A DNA stretch of 64,000 bases, taken from contig NZ_JAFCKJ010000013.1 of the NCBI RefSeq assembly GCF_018130465.1, forward strand, positions 1 to 64,000, in the 5' to 3' direction. A model generated the notes under the pieces. The model saw only the letters and a program-made list of their open reading frames with translations. It did no database searches and had not been told where the DNA came from. Positions 1 to 9,968 of the stretch are shown here, one piece after another. How positions within the stretch are numbered: position 1 is the first letter of the stretch; the number at the start of each line of letters is the position of its first letter. Both the position numbers and the translations under genes were made by a program. The DNA is from Bradyrhizobium canariense (lineage in GTDB: Bacteria > Pseudomonadota > Alphaproteobacteria > Rhizobiales > Xanthobacteraceae).

Positions 1-1
1 A

Positions 2-2143
2 GCCAAGGAGACCAAGGCGCCCAAGGAAAAGCCCGCGCCGAAGAAGTCGATCGCCGAGGAGGGCGCCGTCGAGGGCGACCGCATCGCCAACCAGTCGATC
101 CGCGTCAACGTGGATACGCTGGAGCATCTGATGACCATGGTCTCCGAGCTGGTGCTGACCCGCAACCAGCTGCTGGAGATCTCCCGCCGCAACGAGGACA
201 CCGAGTTCAAGGTGCCGTTGCAGCGGCTGTCCAACGTCACCGCCGAGCTGCAGGAAGGCGTCATGAAGACGCGCATGCAGCCGATCGGCAATGCCTGGCA
301 GAAGCTGCCCCGCATCGTTCGCGACCTCTCGAGCGAACTCGGCAAGCAGATCGAGCTGGAGATGCACGGCGCCGACACCGAGCTCGACCGCCAGGTGCTC
401 GACCTGATCAAGGACCCGCTCACCCACATGGTGCGCAACTCCGCCGACCATGGCCTGGAGACCCCCGCCGAGCGTCTCGCCGGCGGCAAGGGCGAGCAGG
501 GCACCATCCGCCTGTCCGCCTATCACGAGGGCGGCCACATCATCATCTGCATCGCCGACAACGGCCGTGGCCTCAACACCGACAAGATCAAGGCCAAGGC
601 GATCTCCTCGGGGCTCGTCACCGAGGCCGAGCTCGAGAAGATGAGCGAAGCCCAGATCCACAAGTTCATCTTCGCGCCGGGCTTCTCCACCGCGGCCGCC
701 ATCACCTCGGTGTCGGGACGCGGCGTCGGCATGGACGTGGTGCGCACCAATATCGACCAGATCGGCGGCACCATCGACATCAAGTCGGTCGCCGGTGAAG
801 GCTCCTCCGTCACCATCAAGATCCCGCTGACGCTCGCCATCGTCTCCGCGCTGATCGTGGAAGCCGCCGGCGACCGTTTTGCGATCCCGCAGCTCTCCGT
901 GGTCGAGCTGGTGCGTGCCCGCGCCAACTCGGAGCACCGCATCGAGCGCATCAAGGACACCGCGGTTCTCAGGTTGCGCAACAAGCTGTTGCCGCTGATC
1001 CACCTCAAGAAGCTGCTCAAGATCGACGACGGCGCCGTCTCGGATCCCGAGAACGGCTTCATCGTGGTGACGCAGGTCGGCAGCCAGACCTTTGGCATCG
1101 TCGTCGACGGCGTGTTCCACACCGAAGAAATCGTGGTCAAGCCGATGTCGACGAAACTGCGTCACATCGACATGTTCTCGGGCAACACCATCCTGGGCGA
1201 CGGCGCGGTCATCATGATCATCGACCCCAACGGCATTGCCAAGGCGCTCGGCGCCGCCGGCTCCTCGGCCCATGACATGGGCAACGAGAACGGGACTCAC
1301 AGCATTGGCAGCGGCGAGCAGACCACCTCGCTGCTGGTCTTCCGCGCCGGCTCGTCCCAGCCCAAGGCGGTCCCGCTCGGGCTCGTCACGCGCCTCGAAG
1401 AGCTCCCGGCCGACAAGATCGAGTTCTCGAACGGCCGCTACATGGTGCAGTACCGCGAGCAGCTGATGCCGCTCGTTGCCATGGAGAGCGTCACCATCGC
1501 GAGCCAGGGCGCGCAGCCGATCCTGGTGTTCTCCGATGACGGCCGCTCCATGGGCCTCGTCGTCGACGAGATCATCGACATCGTCGAGGAACGGCTCAAC
1601 ATCGAGGTCGGCGGATCCTCCTCCGGCATTCTCGGCTCGGCCGTGATCAAGGGCCAGGCCACCGAAGTGATCGACGTCGGCCACTTCCTGCCGATGGCGT
1701 TCTCCGACTGGTTCACCCGCAAGGAGATGAAGCCGTCGCTGCACTCGCAATCGGTGCTGCTGGTCGACGACAGCGCGTTCTTCCGCAACATGCTGGCCCC
1801 GGTGCTCAAGGCGGCCGGCTACCGCGTCCGCACCGCGCCGACCGCGCAGGAGGGCCTGGCCGCGCTGCGCGCGCAGAGCTTCGACGTGGTCCTGACCGAC
1901 ATCGAGATGCCCGACATGAACGGGTTCGAGTTTGCCGAGACCATCCGTTCCGACAGCAATCTGGGCTCGATGCCGATCATCGGCCTGTCCGCGCTGGTGT
2001 CGCCGGCGGCGATCGAGCGCGGCCGTCAGGCCGGCTTCCACGACTATGTCGCCAAGTTCGACCGTCCCGGTCTGATCGCGGCGCTGAAGGAACAGACCGC
2101 GGGCGCCGCCGGTGCCTCCGAGCTGAGCCGGGCAGCAGCGTAA
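2..2143 (+). CDS. cheA: Chemotaxis histidine kinase CheA with C-terminal receiver domain (5' end outside window)
   Basis: Signal-transducing kinase of the chemotaxis array; it phosphorylates CheY and CheB. The frame is open from the first bases, so the P1 (phospho-His) and P2 domains lie upstream of the window. Visible in order: P3 dimerisation helices (VNVDTLEHLMTMVSELVL), the HATPase domain with N box (THMVRNSADHGLE), G1 (ADNGRGL) and G2 (SGRGVGMDVV), a CheW-like P5 domain, a second CheW-like segment at roughly 1.33-1.70 kb, and a receiver domain from about 1.75 kb (LLVDDSAFFRNML, phospho-acceptor Asp in LTDIEMPDMNG, Lys in VAKFDR). It is the first visible gene of cheA-W-Y-B-R. A fused receiver is typical of some alphaproteobacterial CheA proteins, where it may act as a phosphate sink; that role is inferred here. 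Confidence 0.95.
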   Translation, partial: AKETKAPKEKPAPKKSIAEEGAVEGDRIANQSIRVNVDTLEHLMTMVSELVLTRNQLLEISRRNEDTEFKVPLQRLSNVTAELQEGVMKTRMQPIGNAWQKLPRIVRDLSSELGKQIELEMHGADTELDRQVLDLIKDPLTHMVRNSADHGLETPAERLAGGKGEQGTIRLSAYHEGGHIIICIADNGRGLNTDKIKAKAISSGLVTEAELEKMSEAQIHKFIFAPGFSTAAAITSVSGRGVGMDVVRTNIDQIGGTIDIKSVAGEGSSVTIKIPLTLAIVSALIVEAAGDRFAIPQLSVVELVRARANSEHRIERIKDTAVLRLRNKLLPLIHLKKLLKIDDGAVSDPENGFIVVTQVGSQTFGIVVDGVFHTEEIVVKPMSTKLRHIDMFSGNTILGDGAVIMIIDPNGIAKALGAAGSSAHDMGNENGTHSIGSGEQTTSLLVFRAGSSQPKAVPLGLVTRLEELPADKIEFSNGRYMVQYREQLMPLVAMESVTIASQGAQPILVFSDDGRSMGLVVDEIIDIVEERLNIEVGGSSSGILGSAVIKGQATEVIDVGHFLPMAFSDWFTRKEMKPSLHSQSVLLVDDSAFFRNMLAPVLKAAGYRVRTAPTAQEGLAALRAQSFDVVLTDIEMPDMNGFEFAETIRSDSNLGSMPIIGLSALVSPAAIERGRQAGFHDYVAKFDRPGLIAALKEQTAGAAGASELSRAAA

Positions 2144-2174
2144 ACCCCAGCGGGATGGAGCAGGAGATACGCAC

Positions 2175-2645
2175 ATGACCAAGAAGACCCAATCCGGCGA
2201 AGGCGCCATGGTCGAATACGTCACCGCGATGATCGGCGGCCAGCTGTTCGGCCTGCCGATCTCCCGCGTCCAGGACGTGTTCATGCCCGAGCGCGTCACC
2301 CGCGTGCCGTTGTCCTCGCGCGAGATCGCGGGCGTGCTGAACCTGCGCGGCCGCATCGTCACCGTGGTCGACATGCGCGCCCGGCTCGGCCTGCCCAAGC
2401 CCGAGGACGGCAAGACCCCGATGGCGGTCGGTGTCGACCTGCGCGGTGAATCCTATGGCCTGCTGATCGACCAGATCGGCGAAGTGCTGCGGCTTGCCGA
2501 GGACGGCATGGAAGAAAACCCCGTCAATCTCGACCCCCGCATGGCCAAGCTTGCCGGCGGTGTCCACCGTCTCGACGGCCAGCTCATGGTCGTCCTCGAC
2601 GTCGACCGCGTCCTCGAGCTCGCGCCCGAGATGATGGCGGCCTGA
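2175..2645 (+). CDS. cheW: Chemotaxis coupling protein CheW
   Basis: Adaptor of about 156 residues that couples chemoreceptors to CheA. A single CheW/SH3-like domain fills the protein (EYVTAMIGGQLFGLPISRV near the N-terminus, then LNLRGRIVTVVDMRARLGL, the typical conserved CheW core). The start is the ATG at 2175, preceded by an AGGAG ribosome site at about 2162. It follows cheA by 31 bp and precedes cheY, so it is surely co-transcribed. The length is normal for the family. Confidence 0.95.
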   Translation: MTKKTQSGEGAMVEYVTAMIGGQLFGLPISRVQDVFMPERVTRVPLSSREIAGVLNLRGRIVTVVDMRARLGLPKPEDGKTPMAVGVDLRGESYGLLIDQIGEVLRLAEDGMEENPVNLDPRMAKLAGGVHRLDGQLMVVLDVDRVLELAPEMMAA

Positions 2646-2717
2646 TACGCCGGCACATCCGCCGACGTAACTGCAATTGGAAGTGCCCCCGCAAAGGGGG
2701 TGGAAGCAGAGGTTCAC

Positions 2718-3083
<366 letters not shown>

Positions 3084-3157
3084 GCGACCGCCCGGAGGCT
3101 GAACGGCTCCTTCGGCGTTTGTTTTCAACTGACCGTTTCAGTCTGAGTTGGTGAGTA

Positions 3158-4360
3158 ATGAGTGTTGCGTTCGCAGGTAATTCGACCCCGGGCTCGTCGC
3201 GGGACGCCGGACCGTTGCGGGTGATGATCGTCGATGATTCCGTCGTCATTCGCGGTCTGATCTCGCGCTGGGTCGGTGCCGAGCATGACATGGAGGTCGC
3301 GGCCTCGCTGCGCACCGGGCTCGAGGCGGTCAACCAGATCGAACGCATCAACCCCGACGTTGCCGTCCTCGATATCGAAATGCCCGAGCTCGACGGCATC
3401 TCGGCGCTGCCGCAACTCCTGGCGAAGAAGCGCGATCTCGTCATCATCATGGCCTCGACGCTGACCCGCCGTAACGCGGAGATCAGCTTCAAGGCGCTGT
3501 CGCTCGGCGCGGCCGACTACATTCCGAAGCCGGAATCGACGCGCGAGGCGTCGGCTGCGGACATCTTCCACCACGACCTGATCCAGAAGATCCGCCACCT
3601 CGGCGCACGGCTTCGCCGCAAGCCCGCGGTTGCGAGCCCGCCGCTGGCGCCCGCAAACCCGGCTCCGGCTGCACGTGGACCGGTTGTCGCGCGGCCTGCC
3701 GCGCCCGCGGCGGCTCCGGCCGTGCATGCGCCGTCGTCGTCCTCGGCGCTGACCACGCGTCCGTTCTCGACCCAGGCACCGAAGGTGCTGCTGATCGGCT
3801 CGTCGACCGGCGGCCCTCAGGCGCTGATGGCGCTTGTCACCGAACTCGGCCCCGTGATCGACCGCTTCCCGGTGCTGATCACCCAGCACATGCCGCCGAC
3901 CTTCACCACCATTCTCGCCGAGCATCTGGCGCGCTCAAGCCGCAAGCCGGCGGCCGAGGCGGTCGATGGCGAGCCGGTGAAGCCGGGCCGCATCTATCTT
4001 GCGCCGGGCGGCAAGCACATGCGCGTCGTGCGCAGCGGCGCCGACGTGGCGATCGCGCTCGACGACGGCCCCGCCGTCAATTTCTGCAAGCCCGCGGTCG
4101 ATCCGCTATTCACCTCCGCCATCGACATCTGGCATGGCGCCATCCTCTCCGTGATCCTGACGGGCATGGGCTCGGACGGCATGCGCGGCGGCAAGGACAT
4201 CGTCGCCGCCGGCGGCAGCGTGATCGCGCAGGACGAAGCCTCCAGCGTGGTCTGGGGCATGCCGGGCGCGGCGGCCAATGCCGGCATCTGTGCGGCGATC
4301 CTGCCGCTCAACCAGATCGGCGCCCGGGTCAATCGCCTGTTCGCGGGAGACCGCTCGTGA
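3158..4360 (+). CDS. cheB: Chemotaxis protein-glutamate methylesterase CheB
   Basis: Removes methyl groups from (and deamidates) chemoreceptor glutamates during adaptation. An N-terminal receiver domain ([13 protein letters not shown]; Asp in [13 protein letters not shown]) is followed by an Ala/Pro-rich linker of about 50 residues (roughly 155-205) and the methylesterase domain with [12 protein letters not shown] (catalytic Ser), [10 protein letters not shown] (catalytic His) and [12 protein letters not shown] (catalytic Asp). 400 residues, slightly long because of the linker. ATG at 3158; the 74-bp gap after cheY is the largest in the operon. The 3' end overlaps cheR by 4 bp (GTGA). Confidence 0.95.
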   Translation: MSVAFAGNSTPGSSRDAGPLRVMIVDDSVVIRGLISRWVGAEHDMEVAASLRTGLEAVNQIERINPDVAVLDIEMPELDGISALPQLLAKKRDLVIIMASTLTRRNAEISFKALSLGAADYIPKPESTREASAADIFHHDLIQKIRHLGARLRRKPAVASPPLAPANPAPAARGPVVARPAAPAAAPAVHAPSSSSALTTRPFSTQAPKVLLIGSSTGGPQALMALVTELGPVIDRFPVLITQHMPPTFTTILAEHLARSSRKPAAEAVDGEPVKPGRIYLAPGGKHMRVVRSGADVAIALDDGPAVNFCKPAVDPLFTSAIDIWHGAILSVILTGMGSDGMRGGKDIVAAGGSVIAQDEASSVVWGMPGAAANAGICAAILPLNQIGARVNRLFAGDRS

Positions 4361-5229
4361 CGCCGGTTGACTACGAGTATCTGCGCAAATTCCTGAAAGA
4401 GCGCTCCGGCCTCGATCTCTCCCCAGACAAGCAATATCTGGTCGAGAGCCGGCTCCTGCCGCTGGCCCGCAAGGCGAGCCTTCCCGGCATTCCCGATCTC
4501 GTGCTGAAGATCAGGAACGGCGACGGACGGCTTGCGAGCGACGTGGTCGAAGCGATGACCACCAACGAGACCTTCTTCTACCGCGACAAGATCCCGTTCG
4601 ATCACTTGCGCGAAACGATCCTGCCGGGGCTGCTTCGGGCGCGCGCGGCGCGCAAGTCGCTGCGCATCTGGTCGGCGGCGTCGTCGACGGGACAGGAGCC
4701 CTATTCGATCGCGATGTGCGTGAAGGAGATGAGCGCAGCCTTCGCCGGCTGGCGCATCGAGATCGTCGCCACCGATCTGTCGCAGGAGGTGCTGGAGAAA
4801 TCCAAGGCCGGCGTCTACAGCCAGTTCGAGGTGCAGCGCGGCCTGCCGATCCAGCACCTGATGAAATACTTCACGCAAGCGGGCGATGTCTGGCAGCTCA
4901 ATGCCGACATTCGCGCGATGGTGCAGTTCCGCCAGCTCAATCTGTTGCAGGACTTCTCCCATCTCGGCACGTTCGACGTGATCTTCTGCCGCAACGTGCT
5001 GATCTATTTCGACCAGGACACCAAGGCGGTGATCTTCGAACGCATGGCGAAGGGACTGGAGGCCGACGGTACGCTGCTGCTTGGCGCCGCCGAATCCGTC
5101 GTCGGCATCACCGACGCGTTCCGTCCGATCGCCGACCGTCGTGGTCTCTATCAGCTCAACCCGACACGCTCCGGCCGTCCGATGGGCGGGTTGATGCCGC
5201 CGTCGTTGAAGGTGGCAGCGGCGCGGTGA
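4357..5229 (+). CDS. cheR: Chemotaxis receptor methyltransferase CheR
   Basis: SAM-dependent methylation of receptor glutamates, the opposing activity to CheB. N-terminal CheR alpha-helical domain ([15 protein letters not shown]) followed by the methyltransferase domain ([17 protein letters not shown] is the SAM loop; [14 protein letters not shown] is the family signature). 290 residues. GTG start inside the cheB stop (GTGA), implying translational coupling. It is the last gene of the che operon; a strong hairpin follows at 5238-5268. Confidence 0.95.
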   Translation: MTPVDYEYLRKFLKERSGLDLSPDKQYLVESRLLPLARKASLPGIPDLVLKIRNGDGRLASDVVEAMTTNETFFYRDKIPFDHLRETILPGLLRARAARKSLRIWSAASSTGQEPYSIAMCVKEMSAAFAGWRIEIVATDLSQEVLEKSKAGVYSQFEVQRGLPIQHLMKYFTQAGDVWQLNADIRAMVQFRQLNLLQDFSHLGTFDVIFCRNVLIYFDQDTKAVIFERMAKGLEADGTLLLGAAESVVGITDAFRPIADRRGLYQLNPTRSGRPMGGLMPPSLKVAAAR

Positions 5230-5237
5230 TCTGCGTT

Positions 5238-5268
5238 CTTCCCTTCTCCCACAAGGGGAGAGGGGAAG
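5238..5268. terminator. Bidirectional hairpin between convergent cheR and ATP-grasp gene
   Basis: Thirteen-base arms CTTCCCTTCTCCC and GGGAGAGGGGAAG around a short ACAAG-containing loop pair with one G-U. It lies between two converging stop codons (5229 and 5279). There is no long T tract, so termination is inferred from position and stem strength. Confidence 0.6.
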
Positions 5269-5278
5269 AAAGCGAGCC

Positions 5279-6439
5279 TTACAAGATCGCGTGAGGCACA
5301 AACCGTGAGCCGTTGCCGGTGATCGGGCTCTCGTCCTCGCGGATCGACAGGCCGCAGGGTTCGTGATCCACCAGCCAGCTTCCCACCACCGGATAGAAGC
5401 CCGAAAAATTCGGCAGCGGCGCGAGCGCCTGCCGCACGAATCCCTCGGCGCCGTAGGGTCCTGCCTGCTCGTCGAGCGGCATTCCGCCGGACACCAGCGT
5501 GACATTGGCCCCTTCGCGTGACAGCAGCGGCTTGCGCACATAGGAGCTGCCGAGCTCGGCTGCCCGCGGATCGTCCTCGAAGAACGCCGGCAGCAGATTG
5601 GGATGGTTCGGAAACATCTCCCAGAGCAGCGGCAGGATGCCCTTGTTGGAGAGCACCGCCTTCCACGGCGGTTCGATCCACCGTGTCTGTGCGTCCTTGA
5701 GCTTTGCGCCGAAGCTGTCGTGGAACATCCATTCCCAGGGATAGAGCTTGAAGGCGAGCGCGATGTCGCGGTCGTCGAGATCGACGAAGCCGCCGGCATC
5801 ATTGCGCCAGCCGATCGCCTCGATGTCGAGCAGTGTGGTCGCCAGTCCCGCCTGGCGCGCGGTGTCTTCGAGATAAGCGAGCGTGCCGGCGTCCTCCTCG
5901 TTGCCTGTGGTGCCGGTGAGATGGACATGGCGGCTAGCTGCAATCTGCTTCCACGCTTCGATCAGTCGTTCGTGGATGGAGTTGAACTGGTCGGCGCGTG
6001 ACGGGATGATGCGCCGTTCGATCGCCTGTTCGAGCCAGGTCCATTGAAACACCGCGGCTTCGAAAATCGAGGTCGGCGTATCCGCGTTGTATTCGAGCAG
6101 CTTTGCCGGGCCCTTGCCGTCGAACTTCAGATCGAGCCGGCCATAGAGGCTGCGGTCGTCTCGCGCCCAGCTCTCGGCGATCAGGCTCCAGAACGCCTCC
6201 GGTATCTTCAAGCGCCGCAGACGGCGCTCGTCGCCGATGACGCGGCCGGCGAGCTCCAGGCACATCGCGTCGATCTCGCCGGTCGGCGTCTCGATGCCGC
6301 GCTCGATCTCGTCGAGCGTGAAGGCGTAGTAGGCGCGCTCGTCCCAATAGCGCTCGCCGTCGATGGTGTGGAAGGCGAAGCCGCATTGTTCGGCAGTCTG
6401 CCGCCAGTCATCGCGCTCGGGGCAGACGATGCGTTGCAT
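5279..6439 (-). CDS. YgiC/YjfC-type glutathionylspermidine synthase-like ATP-grasp ligase
   Basis: ATP-grasp C-N ligase of the glutathionylspermidine synthase family, 386 residues, without the amidase domain of E. coli Gsp. Recognisable features are the N-terminal family block (DERAYYAFTLDEIERG), KLLEYNADTPTSIFEAAVFQ, and the C-terminal EGFVRQALAPLPNF block. Substrates are unknown; the family joins a peptide-like acid to an amine. ATG at 6439, three bases after the stop of the DUF1190 gene, so it is the last gene of a DUF350-DUF1190-ATP-grasp operon. E. coli has the same trio (yjfL-yjfM-yjfC), so the linkage is conserved over a great distance. Confidence 0.85.
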   Translation of the reverse strand: MQRIVCPERDDWRQTAEQCGFAFHTIDGERYWDERAYYAFTLDEIERGIETPTGEIDAMCLELAGRVIGDERRLRRLKIPEAFWSLIAESWARDDRSLYGRLDLKFDGKGPAKLLEYNADTPTSIFEAAVFQWTWLEQAIERRIIPSRADQFNSIHERLIEAWKQIAASRHVHLTGTTGNEEDAGTLAYLEDTARQAGLATTLLDIEAIGWRNDAGGFVDLDDRDIALAFKLYPWEWMFHDSFGAKLKDAQTRWIEPPWKAVLSNKGILPLLWEMFPNHPNLLPAFFEDDPRAAELGSSYVRKPLLSREGANVTLVSGGMPLDEQAGPYGAEGFVRQALAPLPNFSGFYPVVGSWLVDHEPCGLSIREDESPITGNGSRFVPHAIL

Positions 6440-6442
6440 GGG

Positions 6443-6883
6443 TCAGCCGCCGCCAGAGAAGCCATGGCCAAACGAGCCGAAGCCGCCGCGGCTCACGCCG
6501 CCGGAGCCTGAATCGGACGACGTTCCCGACGAGGAATGGCTCGACGAGTCACTGCTGAAGAAACTCGATCGCGACGACCAGCGCGAGCTGCCGCCGCCGC
6601 TCGATGAGCTGCTTCTGCCGGTGCAGGCGGTGCTCGCTTGCACCGGCGCTCCCGCGCCGGGGGCTGTGGCCCCGGGGACTGTCGCCCCGGGGACTATCGC
6701 CCCGGCAGGAGAGGGCTCGCAATTCTGCCGCGGGATCAGCGTGTAGGCGGTGGTGCCGACCGCGATCGTGCCCATCACCAGCAGCGCGACATGGCCGGAG
6801 CGCTTCGCCGGCTGTTGTGCAGGCGGCGGTCCGGCCGCCGGCCGGCGCTTGCCGAACTCCTTTTTGGAGGGCTTGTCGGCCAT
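6443..6883 (-). CDS. DUF1190 (YgiB/YjfM-like) protein with Ser/Gly-rich tail
   Basis: 146 residues. A basic N-terminus (KKEFGKRR) is followed by one hydrophobic segment (residues about 29-48, HVALLVMGTIAVGTTAYTL), a short Val-Pro-Gly-Ala repeat (about 55-75; encoded by a 15-bp tandem repeat near 6660-6710), a Ser-rich stretch and a Gly/Phe tail (GGFGSFGHGFSGGG), the usual end of YgiB-type proteins. Probably membrane-anchored; function unknown. The ATG at 6883 follows the DUF350 stop by one base, and the ATP-grasp start follows its own stop by three bases. Confidence 0.75.
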   Translation of the reverse strand: MADKPSKKEFGKRRPAAGPPPAQQPAKRSGHVALLVMGTIAVGTTAYTLIPRQNCEPSPAGAIVPGATVPGATAPGAGAPVQASTACTGRSSSSSGGGSSRWSSRSSFFSSDSSSHSSSGTSSDSGSGGVSRGGFGSFGHGFSGGG

Positions 6884-6884
6884 G

Positions 6885-7289
6885 TCAGTAGATCATGCAG
6901 GCGGCGTTGAGCAGGCCCGCGGCGAGCGAAGACAGCCCGAGCCAGATCGCGGGCGCAAGCTCGCCTGCCGCGATCCGCGCCGGCAGATTCGGCACCGGCA
7001 CCCTCACGAGAAAGAGCACGATGATCTGCACGATCAGCGCGATGATCGCCCAGATCAGGCAATCCAGCACATTGGCCGAATGCGCGATGGCGCTGACCAG
7101 CGGCGCGACGAAGCCCAGCAGGCTGAGGCCGAGCGCGATCGCCGCGGCCGGCTCGTTGTCGCGGATCAGCTGGAACTCGTTGTACGGGGTGATGCGGGTA
7201 TAGACGAACAGGTACGCCACGATGGCGATCAGCCCGGTGCAGAAATAGACCAGGAAGGCGGGCAGGCCGGCGAGTGATTGCAGGATCAT
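6885..7289 (-). CDS. DUF350 (YjfL-like) inner-membrane protein
   Basis: 134 residues with four predicted membrane helices (FLVYFCTGLIAIVAYLFVY; AAAIALGLSLLGFVAPLVSAI; ANVLDCLIWAIIALIVQIIV; LGLSSLAAGLLNAACMIY), matching DUF350. The start chosen is the ATG at 7289, which has GGGGGAA just upstream; the longer in-frame extension to 7553 would run through the ctrA terminator. First gene of the operon with the DUF1190 and ATP-grasp genes. A role in delivering or anchoring whatever the ligase makes is inference only. Confidence 0.8.
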   Translation of the reverse strand: MILQSLAGLPAFLVYFCTGLIAIVAYLFVYTRITPYNEFQLIRDNEPAAAIALGLSLLGFVAPLVSAIAHSANVLDCLIWAIIALIVQIIVLFLVRVPVPNLPARIAAGELAPAIWLGLSSLAAGLLNAACMIY

Positions 7290-7378
7290 CGTTCCCCCAT
7301 CGTGCAGCGACCATTCGTCGGCGGGGGAAGGATAGCGGTTCAACGGCGGCAGGACGATGAGGCCGCGTTCGCGTCCCC

Positions 7379-7411
7379 AAAAAACAAAACCCCGCCATTT
7401 GCGGCGGGGTC
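7379..7411 (-). terminator. Rho-independent terminator of ctrA
   Basis: On the minus strand ACCCCGCC-GCAAAT-GGCGGGGT is followed by TTTTGTTTTTT, a textbook stem plus U tract 48 bp beyond the ctrA stop codon. Confidence 0.85.
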
Positions 7412-7458
7412 CAGGCTGGGAGGAGCAAGCCCCGAAGGGCTCGCGGGTAAACCCAGGA

Positions 7459-8160
<702 letters not shown>

Positions 8161-8239
8161 GCCAGTTCCCCATAGTCGCCGCTCCTGGGCGTCAGGTCGG
8201 CCGCATTCGCGGCACACAACAAAACGCCTTTGAACAACT

Positions 8240-8409
8240 GATTCGGATCCTGACAACAGATGGTTAACAAATTCTGATTCTGGAACGCAAGCCCTGTAGA
8301 TGCAATTTTCGTCGAATCGCCCTAAGGTCTTGTGCGCGAAGCAGCTTTCGTTATCCGGTTGCGTTCAAGTTCCACTTTAAGAGACGGGCCTAACCGACTC
8401 CCGCGACTC
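8240..8409. promoter_or_regulatory. Cluster of five GANTC (CcrM methylation) sites upstream of ctrA
   Basis: GANTC occurs at 8240-8244, 8276-8280, 8314-8318, 8396-8400 and 8405-8409, within the 443-bp ctrA/fliI intergenic region (8161-8603). GANTC is the recognition site of the cell-cycle methyltransferase CcrM, and methylation of such a site controls one ctrA promoter in Caulobacter. That the sites act here is inferred. The rest of this region holds no gene. Confidence 0.55.
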
Positions 8410-8474
8410 AACCTTCTTCTGAAGGGGAGCCACGCTCAGTCACAAAGACAGTGACGCAATGATTAACGATGCGG

Positions 8475-8490
8475 GTAAACACGAAGTTAA
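8475..8490. promoter_or_regulatory. CtrA-like box upstream of fliI
   Basis: GTAAA-N7-TTAA differs at one base from the reverse-oriented CtrA consensus GTTAA-N7-TTAA. It lies 114 bp upstream of the fliI start and about 315 bp from ctrA, where either gene could be controlled. One mismatch and no footprint, so only moderate support. Confidence 0.4.
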
Positions 8491-8561
8491 GCGCCGTTCA
8501 GAAATATGGCGAAACTTAAGGTTTTCGCCACGAAACCCCGGATTACGAGGGCGATCACCTC

Positions 8562-8617
8562 ATGAAGGCCCTCTTGTGAAGGCTCTCCGATGAAGGCTGT
8601 CCAATGAAGGCTCTTGC
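8562..8617 (+). repeat. Four-unit 14-bp tandem repeat forming a chain of overlapping mini-ORFs at the fliI start
   Basis: Units begin at 8562, 8576, 8590 and 8604, each reading (A/G)TGAAGGC plus six variable bases. Each of the first three units opens a five-codon ORF (MKALL, MKALR, MKAVQ) that ends in TGA overlapping the start codon of the next unit; the fourth start is fliI. The GAAGG in each unit also sits about 7 bases before the next start codon, where a Shine-Dalgarno should be. A GAGGG upstream of 8562 (8548-8552) could load ribosomes at the first unit. Confidence 0.75.
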
Positions 8618-9929
8618 CGAACAGATCGGCGACATCGACGGCATAAATATTTATGGCCGTGTGGTCGGCGTGCGCGGCCTGATGGTCGAGGTGGCCGGCC
8701 CGATCCATGCGATGTCGGTCGGCGCGCGGCTCGTGATCGAGACCGGCGGCAACCGTTCCATCCCCTGCGAGGTGATCGGCTTCTCCGGCAACAACGCCGT
8801 CGTGATGCCGTTCGCCGGCCTCGACGGCGTGCGGCGCGGCTGCAAGGCCGTCATCGCCAATGCCGCAAATCAGGTGCGGCCTTGCGCGGCCTGGCTCGGC
8901 CGCGTCGTCAATGCGCTGGGGGAGCCGATCGACGGCAAGGGGCCGCTGCCGCAGGGCCCGGCGCCGATGCCGTACCGCAATTCGCCGCCGCCGGCGCACT
9001 CGCGCAAGCGCGTCGGCGCGCCGCTCGATCTCGGCGTGCGCGCGATGAACACGTTCCTGACCTGCTGCCGCGGCCAGCGCATGGGCATCTTCGCGGGTTC
9101 CGGCGTCGGCAAGTCGGTGCTGCTGTCGATGCTTGCCCGCAACGTCGATGCCGCGGTCAGCGTCATCGGGCTGATCGGCGAACGCGGCCGCGAGGTGCAG
9201 GAGTTCTTGCAGGACGACCTCGGCGAGGAGGGCCTGGCGCGTTCCGTCGTCGTGGTCGCGACCTCCGACGAGCCGGCGCTGATGCGCCGCCAGGCAGCGT
9301 ATCTGACGCTCGCGGTCGCCGAATATTTTCGCGACGAGGAGCAGGACGTCCTTTGTCTGATGGATTCGGTGACGCGCTTTGCCATGGCCCAGCGCGAGAT
9401 CGGCCTGTCCGCGGGCGAGCCGCCGACCGCCAAGGGCTACACGCCGACCGTGTTCACCGAGCTGCCGAAGCTTCTGGAGCGCGCCGGTCCGGGCCTGGGG
9501 GAGGGCGCCATCACCGCGATCTTCACGGTGCTGGTCGATGGCGACGACCATAACGAGCCGATCGCGGATGCCGTCCGCGGCATCCTCGACGGCCACATCG
9601 TGATGCAGCGATCGATCGCCGAGCGCGGTCGCTACCCCGCGATCAACATCCTCAAATCCGTCTCCCGTACCATGCCGAAATCGGCCGACCCGCAGTTCTG
9701 GCCGACCATCCAGCGGGCACGCCAGGTGATGGCGACCTATGCCGACATGGAGGAATTGATCCGTCTGGGCGCCTACCGCGCCGGCTCCAGCCCCGAGGTC
9801 GACGAGGCGATCCGCCTGCACGAGCCGCTGGAGGCCTTCCTGCGCCAGCGCAAGGACGAAAATGCATCGCTGGCGGACGGCTACCGCCAGTTGGCGCAAA
9901 TCCTCGGTAATTTGGAAACGGAACGCTAA
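8604..9929 (+). CDS. fliI: Flagellar type III export ATPase FliI
   Basis: Cytoplasmic ATPase that, with FliH and FliJ, delivers flagellar subunits to the export gate. 441 residues: N-terminal beta-barrel ([17 protein letters not shown]), F1-beta-like nucleotide domain with Walker A GSGVGKS near residue 166, Walker [12 protein letters not shown], and the export-ATPase signature ([23 protein letters not shown]). The ATG at 8604 opens the last unit of the 14-bp repeat. fliJ follows after 121 bp; divergent from ctrA. Confidence 0.95.
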   Translation: MKALAEQIGDIDGINIYGRVVGVRGLMVEVAGPIHAMSVGARLVIETGGNRSIPCEVIGFSGNNAVVMPFAGLDGVRRGCKAVIANAANQVRPCAAWLGRVVNALGEPIDGKGPLPQGPAPMPYRNSPPPAHSRKRVGAPLDLGVRAMNTFLTCCRGQRMGIFAGSGVGKSVLLSMLARNVDAAVSVIGLIGERGREVQEFLQDDLGEEGLARSVVVVATSDEPALMRRQAAYLTLAVAEYFRDEEQDVLCLMDSVTRFAMAQREIGLSAGEPPTAKGYTPTVFTELPKLLERAGPGLGEGAITAIFTVLVDGDDHNEPIADAVRGILDGHIVMQRSIAERGRYPAINILKSVSRTMPKSADPQFWPTIQRARQVMATYADMEELIRLGAYRAGSSPEVDEAIRLHEPLEAFLRQRKDENASLADGYRQLAQILGNLETER

Positions 9930-9968
9930 CTTTGTCCGGTCATCATCCCATCTCACAGAGTAGCAGAG

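Noticed and set aside
8260-8281. CtrA box at the TTAAC near 8264 upstream of ctrA
   Set aside because: Only one half-site is intact; the partner half-site at the proper spacing has two mismatches.
8487-9956. 489-codon minus-strand frame across fliI
   Set aside because: Complement of fliI; no motifs.
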